Virus record (IMG/VR): IMGVR_UViG_3300042897_001737
Location: 1 to 39,293 of that record
From: a virus
Strand: one strand, 5' to 3'
Length of the DNA stretch: 39,293 bases
The translations under genes and the position numbers were made by a program. The notes below the pieces were generated by a model. It had not been told where the DNA came from. It was given only the letters and a program-made list of their open reading frames with translations, and searched no databases. Of this stretch, positions 25,632 to 33,004 are shown piece by piece (within the stretch, counting starts at the first letter, position 1; the number at the start of each line of letters is the position of its first letter).

Positions 25632-26054
25632 TTAACGGCCCGTCCAGGCGGGCAGGTTATTGGCATAGTCAGTGCCCGCGACCAGGTGCGCCGACACCGC
25701 GCCAGCCGTGTGGGTGCCGACATTGACGTACTGGACGCCGATGTAGCGCTTGGTCGTGTCAGGCATGGCGACATCCCAGACCGGCTGGCCGGCGACCAGC
25801 GCGGCTTCCGCGCGGGTCGGACCGGTCGCCAATACCGTCGGCGACGACAGGTCGGCGTTGTCGCTTTCGATGATCTGCGGCTGTACGCTGGTACCGCCAG
25901 CGAAGGTCACATCGACGTTGATGTACATGCGCAGGCCGAGATTACGGCCCAGATTGCGCTTGGACACCAGGAGGTCGATACTGTTGGTGGAGACCTGCGT
26001 CCCCGTGGTGAGCGCCTGCGCGTTGGACAGGCGGAGCTGTGCGTCCTTATACAT
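25632..26054 (-). CDS. capsid cement/decoration protein, Bbp16-like
   Basis: The 140-residue protein MYKDAQLRLSNAQALTTG, with later NIDVTF-like strands (MYINVDVTFAGGTSVQPQI), WDVAMPDTTKRYIGVQYV and a closing HLVAGTDYANNLP, follows the Bbp16 capsid cement family of BPP-1-like podoviruses. It would bind the capsid lattice and stabilise the head after expansion. It lies just downstream of the major capsid gene, as in BPP-1. A purine-rich AGGAAAG site lies in front of the ATG. Confidence 0.82.
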   Translation of the reverse strand: MYKDAQLRLSNAQALTTGTQVSTNSIDLLVSKRNLGRNLGLRMYINVDVTFAGGTSVQPQIIESDNADLSSPTVLATGPTRAEAALVAGQPVWDVAMPDTTKRYIGVQYVNVGTHTAGAVSAHLVAGTDYANNLPAWTGR

Positions 26055-26082
26055 GGTCGTTCTTTCCTTTCCTGTCCGGCGC

Positions 26083-27099
26083 TTAGACGACGCGCGATTC
26101 ATTGACCTTCAGCGCGTCGGTGCGGCGCACCGGCACTTCGCCGAAGCTCATGACCTTCTTGCCGCCGGCTTCATCCCACGACAGGAACGTGCCCTTCGTG
26201 TTGTTCATCTGGCGGCGAAGCATGGCGGAGAGCTCGCGAGGCACGTAGAACGCCGCGCGGACGCCCTCCAGGCTTTCTATCATCTCGACCATCTGGGTCA
26301 TGATGTCCTCGATGTCGGCGCCGGTGGCCTTGTTCTTGACCAGCGTGTCGATATCGATGTTCGCGGCGCGCACGACATAGCGCCAGTCCTTGACCATGAG
26401 ACCCGTGCGCCAGATCCAGTGGTCCATGTAACCCTGATACGGGTTACCAGTCGCGTCGCGCAGCACCATCGTATCGGTGCCAGCGCCGGGCGTGGTAACG
26501 TCCTCATGCTGCAGGCCGCCAATGGTGCCCTTGGGATAGATCCCGGTGACGGTGTCGTGGCTCCAGCCGATCAGATACATCGAGCGAAGCTTGGTGCCCG
26601 TCCCGGCGCAGTCGAGGATCTGCCCGGCCTTCTGGTCGTTTGCGGCGTTCAGCGTGCTGAAGCGGTTGGCAAAGCCGGTGAACCCATCGCCGGCGGCGGT
26701 ATTGCCGTACATCAGGGTGCGGGCCATCTTGTTGCCGTTGCCCTGAATGTGCGCGCGGCCTTCCTTGAGCCGATAGCCGTCGACATTACCCGAAAGCTTG
26801 GCGATTTCGGCGTCGACCTGGCTATAGTCTTCGAGGAGCGCGCAGGTCTCTTCGATCGGCGTGGTACCGCTCTTGGTGATCGGCACACCAGCATTCAGCG
26901 AGCGCCAGCTACCTTCGGGCAGCGAGGTGCGTACGCTGTCCTTGTGCCCCGTGACCAGATTGCCTTCCATCCATGTCATGTCTTCCAGGATGGGGTTCGT
27001 CTGCTTGAGAACTTCGGCGATCTCCAGCTGCGACCCATCGGGGGCAAGCTGGTTGACGACGTCGATCAGCGTCGGAACGTTCGATGCGAGAACAGCCAT
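26083..27099 (-). CDS. major capsid protein, Bbp17-like HK97 fold
   Basis: A 338-residue protein, MAVLASNVPTLIDVVNQ and onward, with segments typical of the BPP-1-like major capsid family: PILEDMTWMEGNLVTGHKD, LPEGSWRSLNAGVP, YSQVDAEIAKLSGN, FTGFANRF, GWSHDTVTGIYPKG, YMDHWIWRTGLMVKDWRYV and RAAFYVPRELSAMLRRQ. It forms the icosahedral shell with the cement protein. AAGGA lies seven bases before the ATG. It follows the scaffold gene by three bases and precedes the cement gene, the normal order. Confidence 0.9.
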   Translation of the reverse strand: MAVLASNVPTLIDVVNQLAPDGSQLEIAEVLKQTNPILEDMTWMEGNLVTGHKDSVRTSLPEGSWRSLNAGVPITKSGTTPIEETCALLEDYSQVDAEIAKLSGNVDGYRLKEGRAHIQGNGNKMARTLMYGNTAAGDGFTGFANRFSTLNAANDQKAGQILDCAGTGTKLRSMYLIGWSHDTVTGIYPKGTIGGLQHEDVTTPGAGTDTMVLRDATGNPYQGYMDHWIWRTGLMVKDWRYVVRAANIDIDTLVKNKATGADIEDIMTQMVEMIESLEGVRAAFYVPRELSAMLRRQMNNTKGTFLSWDEAGGKKVMSFGEVPVRRTDALKVNESRVV

Positions 27100-27102
27100 A
27101 TA

Positions 27103-27933
27103 TTATCCTTTCCGGCCGTAGAATTTCTCTTCGGTGGTCAAGGCACGGCCGCCCCCATTCCCCGGATCAGCTTTGGCCTCGCCGAGCTCACGCCCGATGC
27201 GCGACAGCATGCGCATCATCTGGGGGTGATTGCCGAGGCCGGATTCGTTGAGGAAGGTGCGGAACTGCTGGCCTTCCTTGTCATTGGGCAGGAAGCGGCC
27301 GATCGCGCGCGCCGCGAGCGCCTTGCTCTCGTTGAGGCGCGAGCCGCCGACTTCTTTGTCCGCCAGCGTTTCCTTGGCCCAGTCGGCAATGAGCTGCTGA
27401 CCCGCTTCGGCGGCCTGCGCCTCCGCGCGCTGCTGCAGCACCGGCATGACCTTTTCAGCATAGCCGCCGATAATCTTGCTGGCCGCGTCCTGGCTCAGAT
27501 CCATATCGCGCAGCACCGGCTCGATGGCGTCGAATGCTTCCTGGTCGAAGGTCGTGCCCTCGCCGAGGTCAAACTCGTACTTCTCAGGAGCACCGAGAAG
27601 GGAGGCGGCAGGATCTTCACCCTTATCGCCTCCCTCTTCGGGAGACTTGGGATCACCTCTTTCCGGATCGGCAGCGGGATCAGGGTCTGCCTTGGGTTCG
27701 GGATCTGCGCCGAGCAGCGTCACGCCGTCACCGGCCGGCGCGGGATCGGACTGGCCAGCCGGGCCTGCGGCAGGATCGGCTGCGGGGGGATCACCTGCCG
27801 CGCCGCCGCCTGTGCCAGCATCATGATCAGGCGCACGCAAGAAGCGGCCGACGCGCCGTTCCACGGGCGTCATCGCCGTGCGGGCGAGGAGGTTAATCCT
27901 CCGGTTGATCTTCATATCGATTCCGACGTTCAC
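27103..27933 (-). CDS. capsid scaffolding protein
   Basis: The 276-residue protein has an acidic, Pro/Ala/Asp-rich first half, then a helical second half: YEFDLGEGTTFDQEAFDAIE, LRDMDLSQDAASKIIGGYAE, DWAKETLADKEVGGS and ESGLGNHPQMMRMLSRIGREL. This last part is the common pattern of podovirus scaffold proteins. I chose GTG at 27933 because AAGGAG lies seven bases upstream; an ATG six codons in has no such site. It overlaps the Bbp19-like gene end by 41 bases. It should direct capsid assembly and leave before or during DNA packaging. Confidence 0.8.
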   Translation of the reverse strand: MNVGIDMKINRRINLLARTAMTPVERRVGRFLRAPDHDAGTGGGAAGDPPAADPAAGPAGQSDPAPAGDGVTLLGADPEPKADPDPAADPERGDPKSPEEGGDKGEDPAASLLGAPEKYEFDLGEGTTFDQEAFDAIEPVLRDMDLSQDAASKIIGGYAEKVMPVLQQRAEAQAAEAGQQLIADWAKETLADKEVGGSRLNESKALAARAIGRFLPNDKEGQQFRTFLNESGLGNHPQMMRMLSRIGRELGEAKADPGNGGGRALTTEEKFYGRKG

Positions 27934-28204
27934 TGCGCTTCTCCTTGGGGGCAAGAGCCTCGGATATGGCGAGATTGAGCGCGGCAAGCGGCTGTGCGCT
28001 CCCCGTCGCATGCGGCAATGCCGCTTCGACCCATCCGAGAATTTCCAACCCCAAGGCGCGCCGACCTTCCAATCGAAGGGATGTGTCGTCCTTGGTGGCT
28101 GGGATGGCGATACCGGCGCTCTCGACGATCCTGAAAAGAAATCGACGAAAAGCCCGAACTTCTACCAGGTCGCGCAACTCCTGCTCTTCGATCACCTTGC
28201 TCAT
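27893..28204 (-). CDS. Bbp19-like small head protein
   Basis: A 103-residue protein, MSKVIEEQELRDLVEV with FRRFLFRIVESAGI, TSLRLEGRRALGLEILGWVE, the pattern of the Bbp19 family of BPP-1-like phages (FLxRILxxxG and EGxRxxGLxIL). Its role is unknown but it always lies between portal and scaffold. The ATG overlaps the portal TGA (ATGA at 28201-28204). Its 3' end overlaps the scaffold GTG by 41 bases, so the scaffold could be translated partly by re-initiation. Confidence 0.78.
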   Translation of the reverse strand: MSKVIEEQELRDLVEVRAFRRFLFRIVESAGIAIPATKDDTSLRLEGRRALGLEILGWVEAALPHATGSAQPLAALNLAISEALAPKEKRSERRNRYEDQPED

Positions 28205-29880
28205 TGCTGGCCGATCTCATTGAGAAGGGCAGCCGCCTCGACGCCGGCCTTTGCCGGCTGAGCCATCGCTGCCATGCGTTCCTGCTGTTGCTGTTGCTGC
28301 CGGTTGGCGCGGATCTGGTCGACCACCGACTGGTCGCGCATGCCCACCGCGGGCGCCGCGCTGCGCTCCCAATGATCACGCACCAGCGCGTCGCCGTCGA
28401 CCAGATCGATCGCGTCCGGTTGGAACTGGGAAACTGCGCCCACAAAGGCGAGACTGCGCTCCGTCTGGCCGGCCCCCATCATCTTCTGAGCCTGCGCCAG
28501 GACCGAGATGAACTCGATATCGAGCTCTTCGTCTTCCAGTTCTTCAGGTGGCGGCGGGAACAGGCCGCCGCGCACCGCGATGCCGAAGGCACGTTCGACC
28601 GCGACCTTGAGCATGTCGACATTGATGCTCTCGATCACCGGGCCGAGCTGCGTCATCTTCTCGTCGTTGCGCAACTGGGTTTCGAGATCGTTCAGCGGCT
28701 GGACGCCGTCGCGTTCCGTGATGGCCATGAACAGATCGGCATAGGTCGCCTCACTGATGGCGCGACGGCACTCTTGCACGTCGGCGCCCACGAGGTTGAT
28801 CGCCTGATAGGGCGCCTCGTACACGACCTCGACCTTGCCCGCGTCGACGCTCGCAAGCGCGGTGTGCTGCCCAGGCCGCATCCTGAAGTCGCGCGGTCCC
28901 TGCGTTGGGGGCTTCACGACCATGTCGGTCACTTCGCCCTTGCGCTTGGACTGGGCCTGCAACTCGCGCATGTCGGGCAGGGCGTCGCGACCAGGGCCAG
29001 TCGCCCACACGTCGGTGCCATCGACAGCCCAGCGCGCGACCCAGAAGGGTTGCTCGATATAACCCCGGTTCTCCAGGACACGTTTCTTGTCCGTGTCGCA
29101 CTCCATCCACTTGACGGAACGCCACTTCATGCCCGCGGCGGCCCAGGCGCCTTCGCGATATTCGCTGTTGGGCTCGATCAGCTGATAGACGGTGAAGGTG
29201 GCGGTATAGCTGGAGCTGTTCCACGCCGACTGCACCGACGGATGGACGAGCGACCAGTCCATCGAGCCATCGAGCTGGCGGACATAGCCGTCAACCAGCT
29301 GCCGCGTAGTCATCTGCACCCAGCGCAGCAGCGTGTCGACCTTGCCCTTGCGATTCACGTCGCAGGCAAATTCGCCGATCTTGAGGCCGATGCAGTTGAT
29401 TCCGAACTCGTCGTCATCGTCCATGATCGCCGCGGCATTGCCGAAGCGACCCAGCTGGCCATAGTTGGACCGCACGACGCGATAGAAGTTCGACCCGGCG
29501 AAGATCATCGAGAGGATCGACACGCAAGTGCCGAACCAGACCTTTGTTGCCTGTGTCGCCGTGGACTGCCCACCGCGATCGCGCTTCAGCGCAAAGTTGA
29601 ACCAGGGCCGATTGGGCGAGCTGTTGCCGCTGTAGAGGCCGCTCTCGACGTAGCGAAAGACGCGGATCGAATGGCCGTCATAGAGCGGTCGCGACTTGGG
29701 GCGGCGTCGACCCGCTTGATTGGAGATCAGCCCGTCGGTGATCGGATAGCCGGAGTAGAGGGCGATCTCGTGCCATTCGGCCTTCTCGCAATCGACCAGC
29801 GCCAGCATCGTGGCGGCACGGGCCTTCACGTGATCCTTGAGCGTGAGCTCCTTTTGAGGGTTCAAGCTCAGCGTGGCCAT
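28201..29880 (-). CDS. portal (head-tail connecting) protein
   Basis: A 559-residue protein of the podovirus head-tail connector family (PF12236-like): RAATMLALVDCEKAEWHEI, WFNFALKRDRGG, TFTVYQLIEPNSEY, WVARWAVDGTDVWATGPG (W-x-G-PG-x-x-x-LPD-x-R motif), RPGQHTALASVD, NDLETQLRNDEKMTQLGPV and a C-terminal glutamine-rich tail. It forms the dodecameric packaging vertex. The ATG overlaps the stop of the small gene before it (TAATG at 29878-29882). Confidence 0.9.
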   Translation of the reverse strand: MATLSLNPQKELTLKDHVKARAATMLALVDCEKAEWHEIALYSGYPITDGLISNQAGRRRPKSRPLYDGHSIRVFRYVESGLYSGNSSPNRPWFNFALKRDRGGQSTATQATKVWFGTCVSILSMIFAGSNFYRVVRSNYGQLGRFGNAAAIMDDDDEFGINCIGLKIGEFACDVNRKGKVDTLLRWVQMTTRQLVDGYVRQLDGSMDWSLVHPSVQSAWNSSSYTATFTVYQLIEPNSEYREGAWAAAGMKWRSVKWMECDTDKKRVLENRGYIEQPFWVARWAVDGTDVWATGPGRDALPDMRELQAQSKRKGEVTDMVVKPPTQGPRDFRMRPGQHTALASVDAGKVEVVYEAPYQAINLVGADVQECRRAISEATYADLFMAITERDGVQPLNDLETQLRNDEKMTQLGPVIESINVDMLKVAVERAFGIAVRGGLFPPPPEELEDEELDIEFISVLAQAQKMMGAGQTERSLAFVGAVSQFQPDAIDLVDGDALVRDHWERSAAPAVGMRDQSVVDQIRANRQQQQQQERMAAMAQPAKAGVEAAALLNEIGQQ

Positions 29881-30074
29881 TACGCGCCGAGGACGGTCGT
29901 GGTGGTCGACGGCGCGGCGGCCGTGGCTGCGCTATTGCCGGTCAGGATCAGGGACGAGAAGCCGCGCCGGCGGCGGGCGTCATCATTGGAGCGGCTGGCC
30001 GCGTCGGTTTCCGGCATCTGCGCAGCCTGGCGCTCCGGGACGGTCGTGGCTTTCGGGGCTTTGGGCATGCACAT
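29880..30074 (-). CDS. small protein between terminase and portal
   Basis: The 64-residue protein MCMPKAPKATTVPERQ and onward contains DDARRRRGFSSLILTG and ends STTTTVLGA. The pattern of a Pro/Lys/Ala-rich head, an Arg-rich middle, SxILTG and a TxLG end is shared by small proteins found before the portal gene in many podoviruses; function unknown. The ATG at 30074 has no Shine-Dalgarno and is preceded, after one base, by the 54-nt element seen also before the tail tubular A gene. A further in-frame ATG lies two codons in. Confidence 0.7.
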   Translation of the reverse strand: MCMPKAPKATTVPERQAAQMPETDAASRSNDDARRRRGFSSLILTGNSAATAAAPSTTTTVLGA

Positions 30075-30075
30075 G

Positions 30076-30129
30076 GCCAATCAGATACGCTGCCGCCCGT
30101 GCCGCTAGAATGTGCTGGTGGTAGAAGTC
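30076..30129 (-). repeat. 54-nt leader-like element, copy 2
   Basis: On the minus strand it begins inside the TGA of the terminase gene and ends one base before the ATG of the small gene at 30074. It starts with the same 15 bases as copy 1 (25011-25064) and keeps CATTC, CGTAT and the closing GGC at equal spacing. It is thus the second example of a shared sequence placed just before a late-gene start that lacks a normal ribosome site. Confidence 0.5.
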
Positions 30130-31669
30130 AGGCGTATCGATCGTCAGCAAATCCATCATCGCCGGCATAGCGATCGCCATTCTGCCCAAACCCATAATTG
30201 GCCGGATTGAGCGAAGCAGGAACGGCGCGCGGCGCCACCGGCTCGGCGAAGGTGCAGGCGAGGGCGTCACCATTGTCAGGCGATGCGACCCCGCGCGCCT
30301 TCATATGCTCCTTCTTTTCAAGCGCGATGCGCTGGTCGGCGTCATAGCCATATTCCGGCCCGATGAGATCGTCCTCGATCGCCTGGTCATCAGGGATCGC
30401 ACCATGTTCAAGCCAGGCGCGCATGGACGTCCAGATCTCTGACCGCTTGTTGGCGGTGCGCACGCGTACATTGGCCGACCATGTCGCGTCACGGCCCTTG
30501 CCGCCGAAGGCGACCTCGACAACGAGCGTGTCCGGCAGCAGCTGGCGCAGCCGATCGACCACACCGGCACCCATGGCACCGATGTCGACCATGATCGCGT
30601 CGGGATGCCATTTCATCGCCTCGATCGCGATGTCGCCGGCCAGCGTCATCGTATCCACCTTGTTCCAGCGCTTCCACGGCCGCGAGCGCGCGTCACGGCC
30701 CTGTCGGATGGCAAGCACGCTGCTGTCATCGCCGAAGCGAGCGCAGTCGACGCCGAAGATGACGGGATCTGTACGTAGGACGACGGGCGATCGCGCGCGT
30801 GCCGCCTCGACGAGGTCAGCGCCTATGAACTGCATGGAGGAAGCCGACGGGAACATGCCACGAACGCGGACCTTTACGATGTCACTGTCCACGCCATAGG
30901 TGTCGACCAGCTCCTGAAGATAGGCCTTGTTGGTGCCTTCTACCGTGCGGCTGTCGATCTGCTTCGTCTTCCACCGGTTGCGCAGCTTGCCGAAGCACTG
31001 CCGGAACCAGCCGGTATTTTTGGTCGGGTTGCCAAACGCGATCCAGATGATTTCCGTGTCGGCATCCGTCAGCGCGCCGAGCGTGACTTCCCACACCTTG
31101 TCATCGATGCCGGACGCTTCGTCATAGATGATGACGATGCGCTTGCCCTCGTTATGGAGGCCGGCGAACGCTTCGGTATTCTCTTTGGACCAGGTGACCG
31201 CATCGAGGCGCCAGCTCTTCTCATGGCCAGGGACAGTCGAGGCGAGGGCGGATGCGGTGATCTTGAACCAAGTGGCCGTGATTGCCATGCGCGCCCACTT
31301 TGCGACCTCCGGAATCGTCTTGGTGCGCAGCTGAGGCTCGGTGTTGGCGGTGATGACAACCTTGCAGTCGTCGCAGGTGTCGAGCGCCCACTTTGCAATC
31401 ATGGAGATCAGCGCAGACTTGCCGATGCCATGGCCCGACGCGCGGGCGATCATGAGCGGCGTGAATCGGGTTTCAGGGTTCGATAGGTGCTCACCTATCT
31501 CTTCGAGCACTTCGCGCTGCCAGATGCGCGGGCCGGGATGCTTTTCGAGAGCTGTGCCCTTTTCTCCCCACGGATAGGAGAAAAGGGCATGCCCCAGCGG
31601 ATCGTGCGTGAAACCGCCGATCGCCTCCGCCAACAGCGCATCGTCACTGGTGGACGGGGCATTTTTCAT
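30128..31669 (-). CDS. terminase large subunit (TerL)
   Basis: A 513-residue packaging motor. The ATPase part has a Walker A variant ASGHGIGKS (77-85), adenine/Q-like ITANTEPQLRTKT, Walker B VIIYDE (179-184) and coupling segment IAFGNPTKNTGWF. The RNase H-like nuclease has FGVDCARFGDDSS (Asp308) and IMVDIGAMGAGVVDRL (Asp362), with a third acidic residue likely near DNGDALACTF. It cuts the concatemer and pumps DNA into the prohead through the portal. The gene follows the small 52-residue gene by nine bases; the ribosome site is weak. Confidence 0.92.
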   Translation of the reverse strand: MKNAPSTSDDALLAEAIGGFTHDPLGHALFSYPWGEKGTALEKHPGPRIWQREVLEEIGEHLSNPETRFTPLMIARASGHGIGKSALISMIAKWALDTCDDCKVVITANTEPQLRTKTIPEVAKWARMAITATWFKITASALASTVPGHEKSWRLDAVTWSKENTEAFAGLHNEGKRIVIIYDEASGIDDKVWEVTLGALTDADTEIIWIAFGNPTKNTGWFRQCFGKLRNRWKTKQIDSRTVEGTNKAYLQELVDTYGVDSDIVKVRVRGMFPSASSMQFIGADLVEAARARSPVVLRTDPVIFGVDCARFGDDSSVLAIRQGRDARSRPWKRWNKVDTMTLAGDIAIEAMKWHPDAIMVDIGAMGAGVVDRLRQLLPDTLVVEVAFGGKGRDATWSANVRVRTANKRSEIWTSMRAWLEHGAIPDDQAIEDDLIGPEYGYDADQRIALEKKEHMKARGVASPDNGDALACTFAEPVAPRAVPASLNPANYGFGQNGDRYAGDDGFADDRYA

Positions 31670-31678
31670 CGATATCCG

Positions 31679-31837
31679 TCAGTCGGCCTTCTTGTTGCCG
31701 CGCAGGAAAGCGTCGAAAGCCTCAGCGCGCGCAGCGATGTGTTCTGGCCGTTCGTCTCCCACAGCCACGCTGACAGCCTTATCTAAGGCGAACTTGCGCC
31801 GTTCCAGCTCATGGAATTCCTGCTCAGTCATCATCAT
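31679..31837 (-). CDS. 52-residue helical protein between terS and terL
   Basis: A short ORF with three consecutive ATGs at its start (31837, 31834, 31831) and a strong AGAGGAG just before. The product is TEQEFHELERRKFALDKAVS, then VAVGDERPEHIAARAEAFD and FLRGNKKAD, fully helical and charged. It overlaps the end of the terS gene by 14 bases and ends nine bases before terL. It is small enough to be missed by length cutoffs, but the ribosome site and tight packing support it. Function unknown; a packaging accessory is a guess. Confidence 0.7.
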   Translation of the reverse strand: MMMTEQEFHELERRKFALDKAVSVAVGDERPEHIAARAEAFDAFLRGNKKAD

Positions 31838-32558
31838 GTTTCTCCTCTTCACTACGGGTGCGCGCCATGGCCCGGGCGCGGCGGGCTGCGATCAGCGCGG
31901 CAATGTTCTCGCCGGCATCGACCTCGATCTTTTCCTTGAACATGCCCAGATGCTTGGCGACATTCTCCAGGGCCTTGTCCTGATCCTTCATTCTGATCTT
32001 GAGCCCGTCGCGCGTGACCTCGACGCCCGCATACAGGATCCGCGCACGGCCGCGCAGATGCCTGGTGTCATGCGCGAACACGTCTTCGCGGCCCTCGCCC
32101 CAGCATTGCGGACAATCACGGTGCGGCGTCAGCGTTTTGTTGAAGCCATAGCCACCATCGTCGGTCGGGAAGGTGCGAGGGTCCGCGTTCTCCACCATGG
32201 CGGCCGCCTTCATAGCCGCATTGAATTCGTCCGCGTCGATCCATTGATAGGCAAAGTCGATGCCGTAGCAGTGCCGGCAGCAGCTGCGACGCAGCTGGAT
32301 CAGGTCGTTCGGCTCAGCCATGGCAATGTCCCACCAGCGCTGCAGCACCATGTCGGCAGTGATCTCGGTACGCGCGGAGCGTTCCGACTGGGCGGCAGCA
32401 ATCGCGGCGGCGACCTTAGGATGTCTGAGCAATTTCGACGCGCTGGCTTCGGCGGAGTTACCGCGGGCGCGGTAGCCGGCGCGCCGATAGGCCGCAGCTG
32501 CGTTGAGGTCGACGATATATTCCTCGACGAACCGCGCCTGTTTGCCTGCGAGTTTCAT
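31824..32558 (-). CDS. terminase small subunit (TerS) with zinc-ribbon insertion
   Basis: The 244-residue protein starts MKLAGKQARFVEEYIVDLNA with AAAYRRAGY and ASKLLRHPKVAAAI, the Terminase_2 helix-turn-helix that binds the packaging site. In the middle are Cys94-x2-Cys97 (CCRHCYG) and Cys149-x2-Cys152 (CPQCWGEG), which would hold a zinc ion. The C-terminal helices (DQDKALENVAKHLGMF) are typical. The ATG overlaps the stop of the DnaA-like gene (ATGA at 32555-32558). It recognises phage DNA and feeds it to TerL. Confidence 0.87.
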   Translation of the reverse strand: MKLAGKQARFVEEYIVDLNAAAAYRRAGYRARGNSAEASASKLLRHPKVAAAIAAAQSERSARTEITADMVLQRWWDIAMAEPNDLIQLRRSCCRHCYGIDFAYQWIDADEFNAAMKAAAMVENADPRTFPTDDGGYGFNKTLTPHRDCPQCWGEGREDVFAHDTRHLRGRARILYAGVEVTRDGLKIRMKDQDKALENVAKHLGMFKEKIEVDAGENIAALIAARRARAMARTRSEEEKHDDD

Positions 32559-32992
32559 GCCGCCTCGACGGACAGCGCATCGCAACGGGCACGGAACTCA
32601 GCGTCATCGACATAGAGTCGGCGCGATATGCGGTGACCGTGCATGACTGTGGGATGGGCGCGGTTCATGGCACGGGCGATCTTGTGATAGGAATATTCCA
32701 GGCGCTTCGCCTCGTGGATGATAGCCATGCGGATGTCGCACAATCCCCGCGCGGTAGATGATCCTCTGATCGCCGCGACCTTATCGCTGTTCCCATCAGC
32801 GGCGCGAAATATAAGCCTGCAGATCACCAGCTCCGCATTGGCCACGACAGCCAGCAACTCGGGCGACGTGTAGCGGGCAGACGTGACCGGCCAGTCCTGC
32901 TTCACCTTGCAGAAGCGCGACGCGCAGCGGCTGGCCTCCGTCAGGGTGACGCGGGCCTCGCACTGGCGGCAATATTGTTTACGCTCGACCAT
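32555..32992 (-). CDS. zinc-ribbon protein with DnaA domain-IV-like DNA-binding domain
   Basis: A 145-residue protein. The N-terminus has Cys8-x2-Cys11 and Cys23-x4-Cys28, a likely zinc ribbon. Residues about 82-130 (ARGLCDIRMAIIHEAKRLEY, SYHKIARAMNRAHPTVMHGH, RISRRLYVDDAEFR) follow DnaA domain IV, including the R-x-H-x-T-V-x-H-x-x-x-I recognition helix that reads DnaA boxes. No ATPase domain is present. AGGGGA lies before the ATG. It lies just after the initiator gene, so it may help open or mark the origin, or act as a regulator. Confidence 0.78.
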   Translation of the reverse strand: MVERKQYCRQCEARVTLTEASRCASRFCKVKQDWPVTSARYTSPELLAVVANAELVICRLIFRAADGNSDKVAAIRGSSTARGLCDIRMAIIHEAKRLEYSYHKIARAMNRAHPTVMHGHRISRRLYVDDAEFRARCDALSVEAA

Positions 32993-33004
32993 TTTCTTCC
33001 CCTG

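Noticed and set aside
25750-27978. Very long plus-strand reading frame of 742 codons over the capsid and scaffold genes
   Set aside because: It is antisense to well-supported head genes. GC-rich codon bias leaves long open frames on the other strand; its composition (Arg/Leu/Gly/His-rich) is not protein-like.
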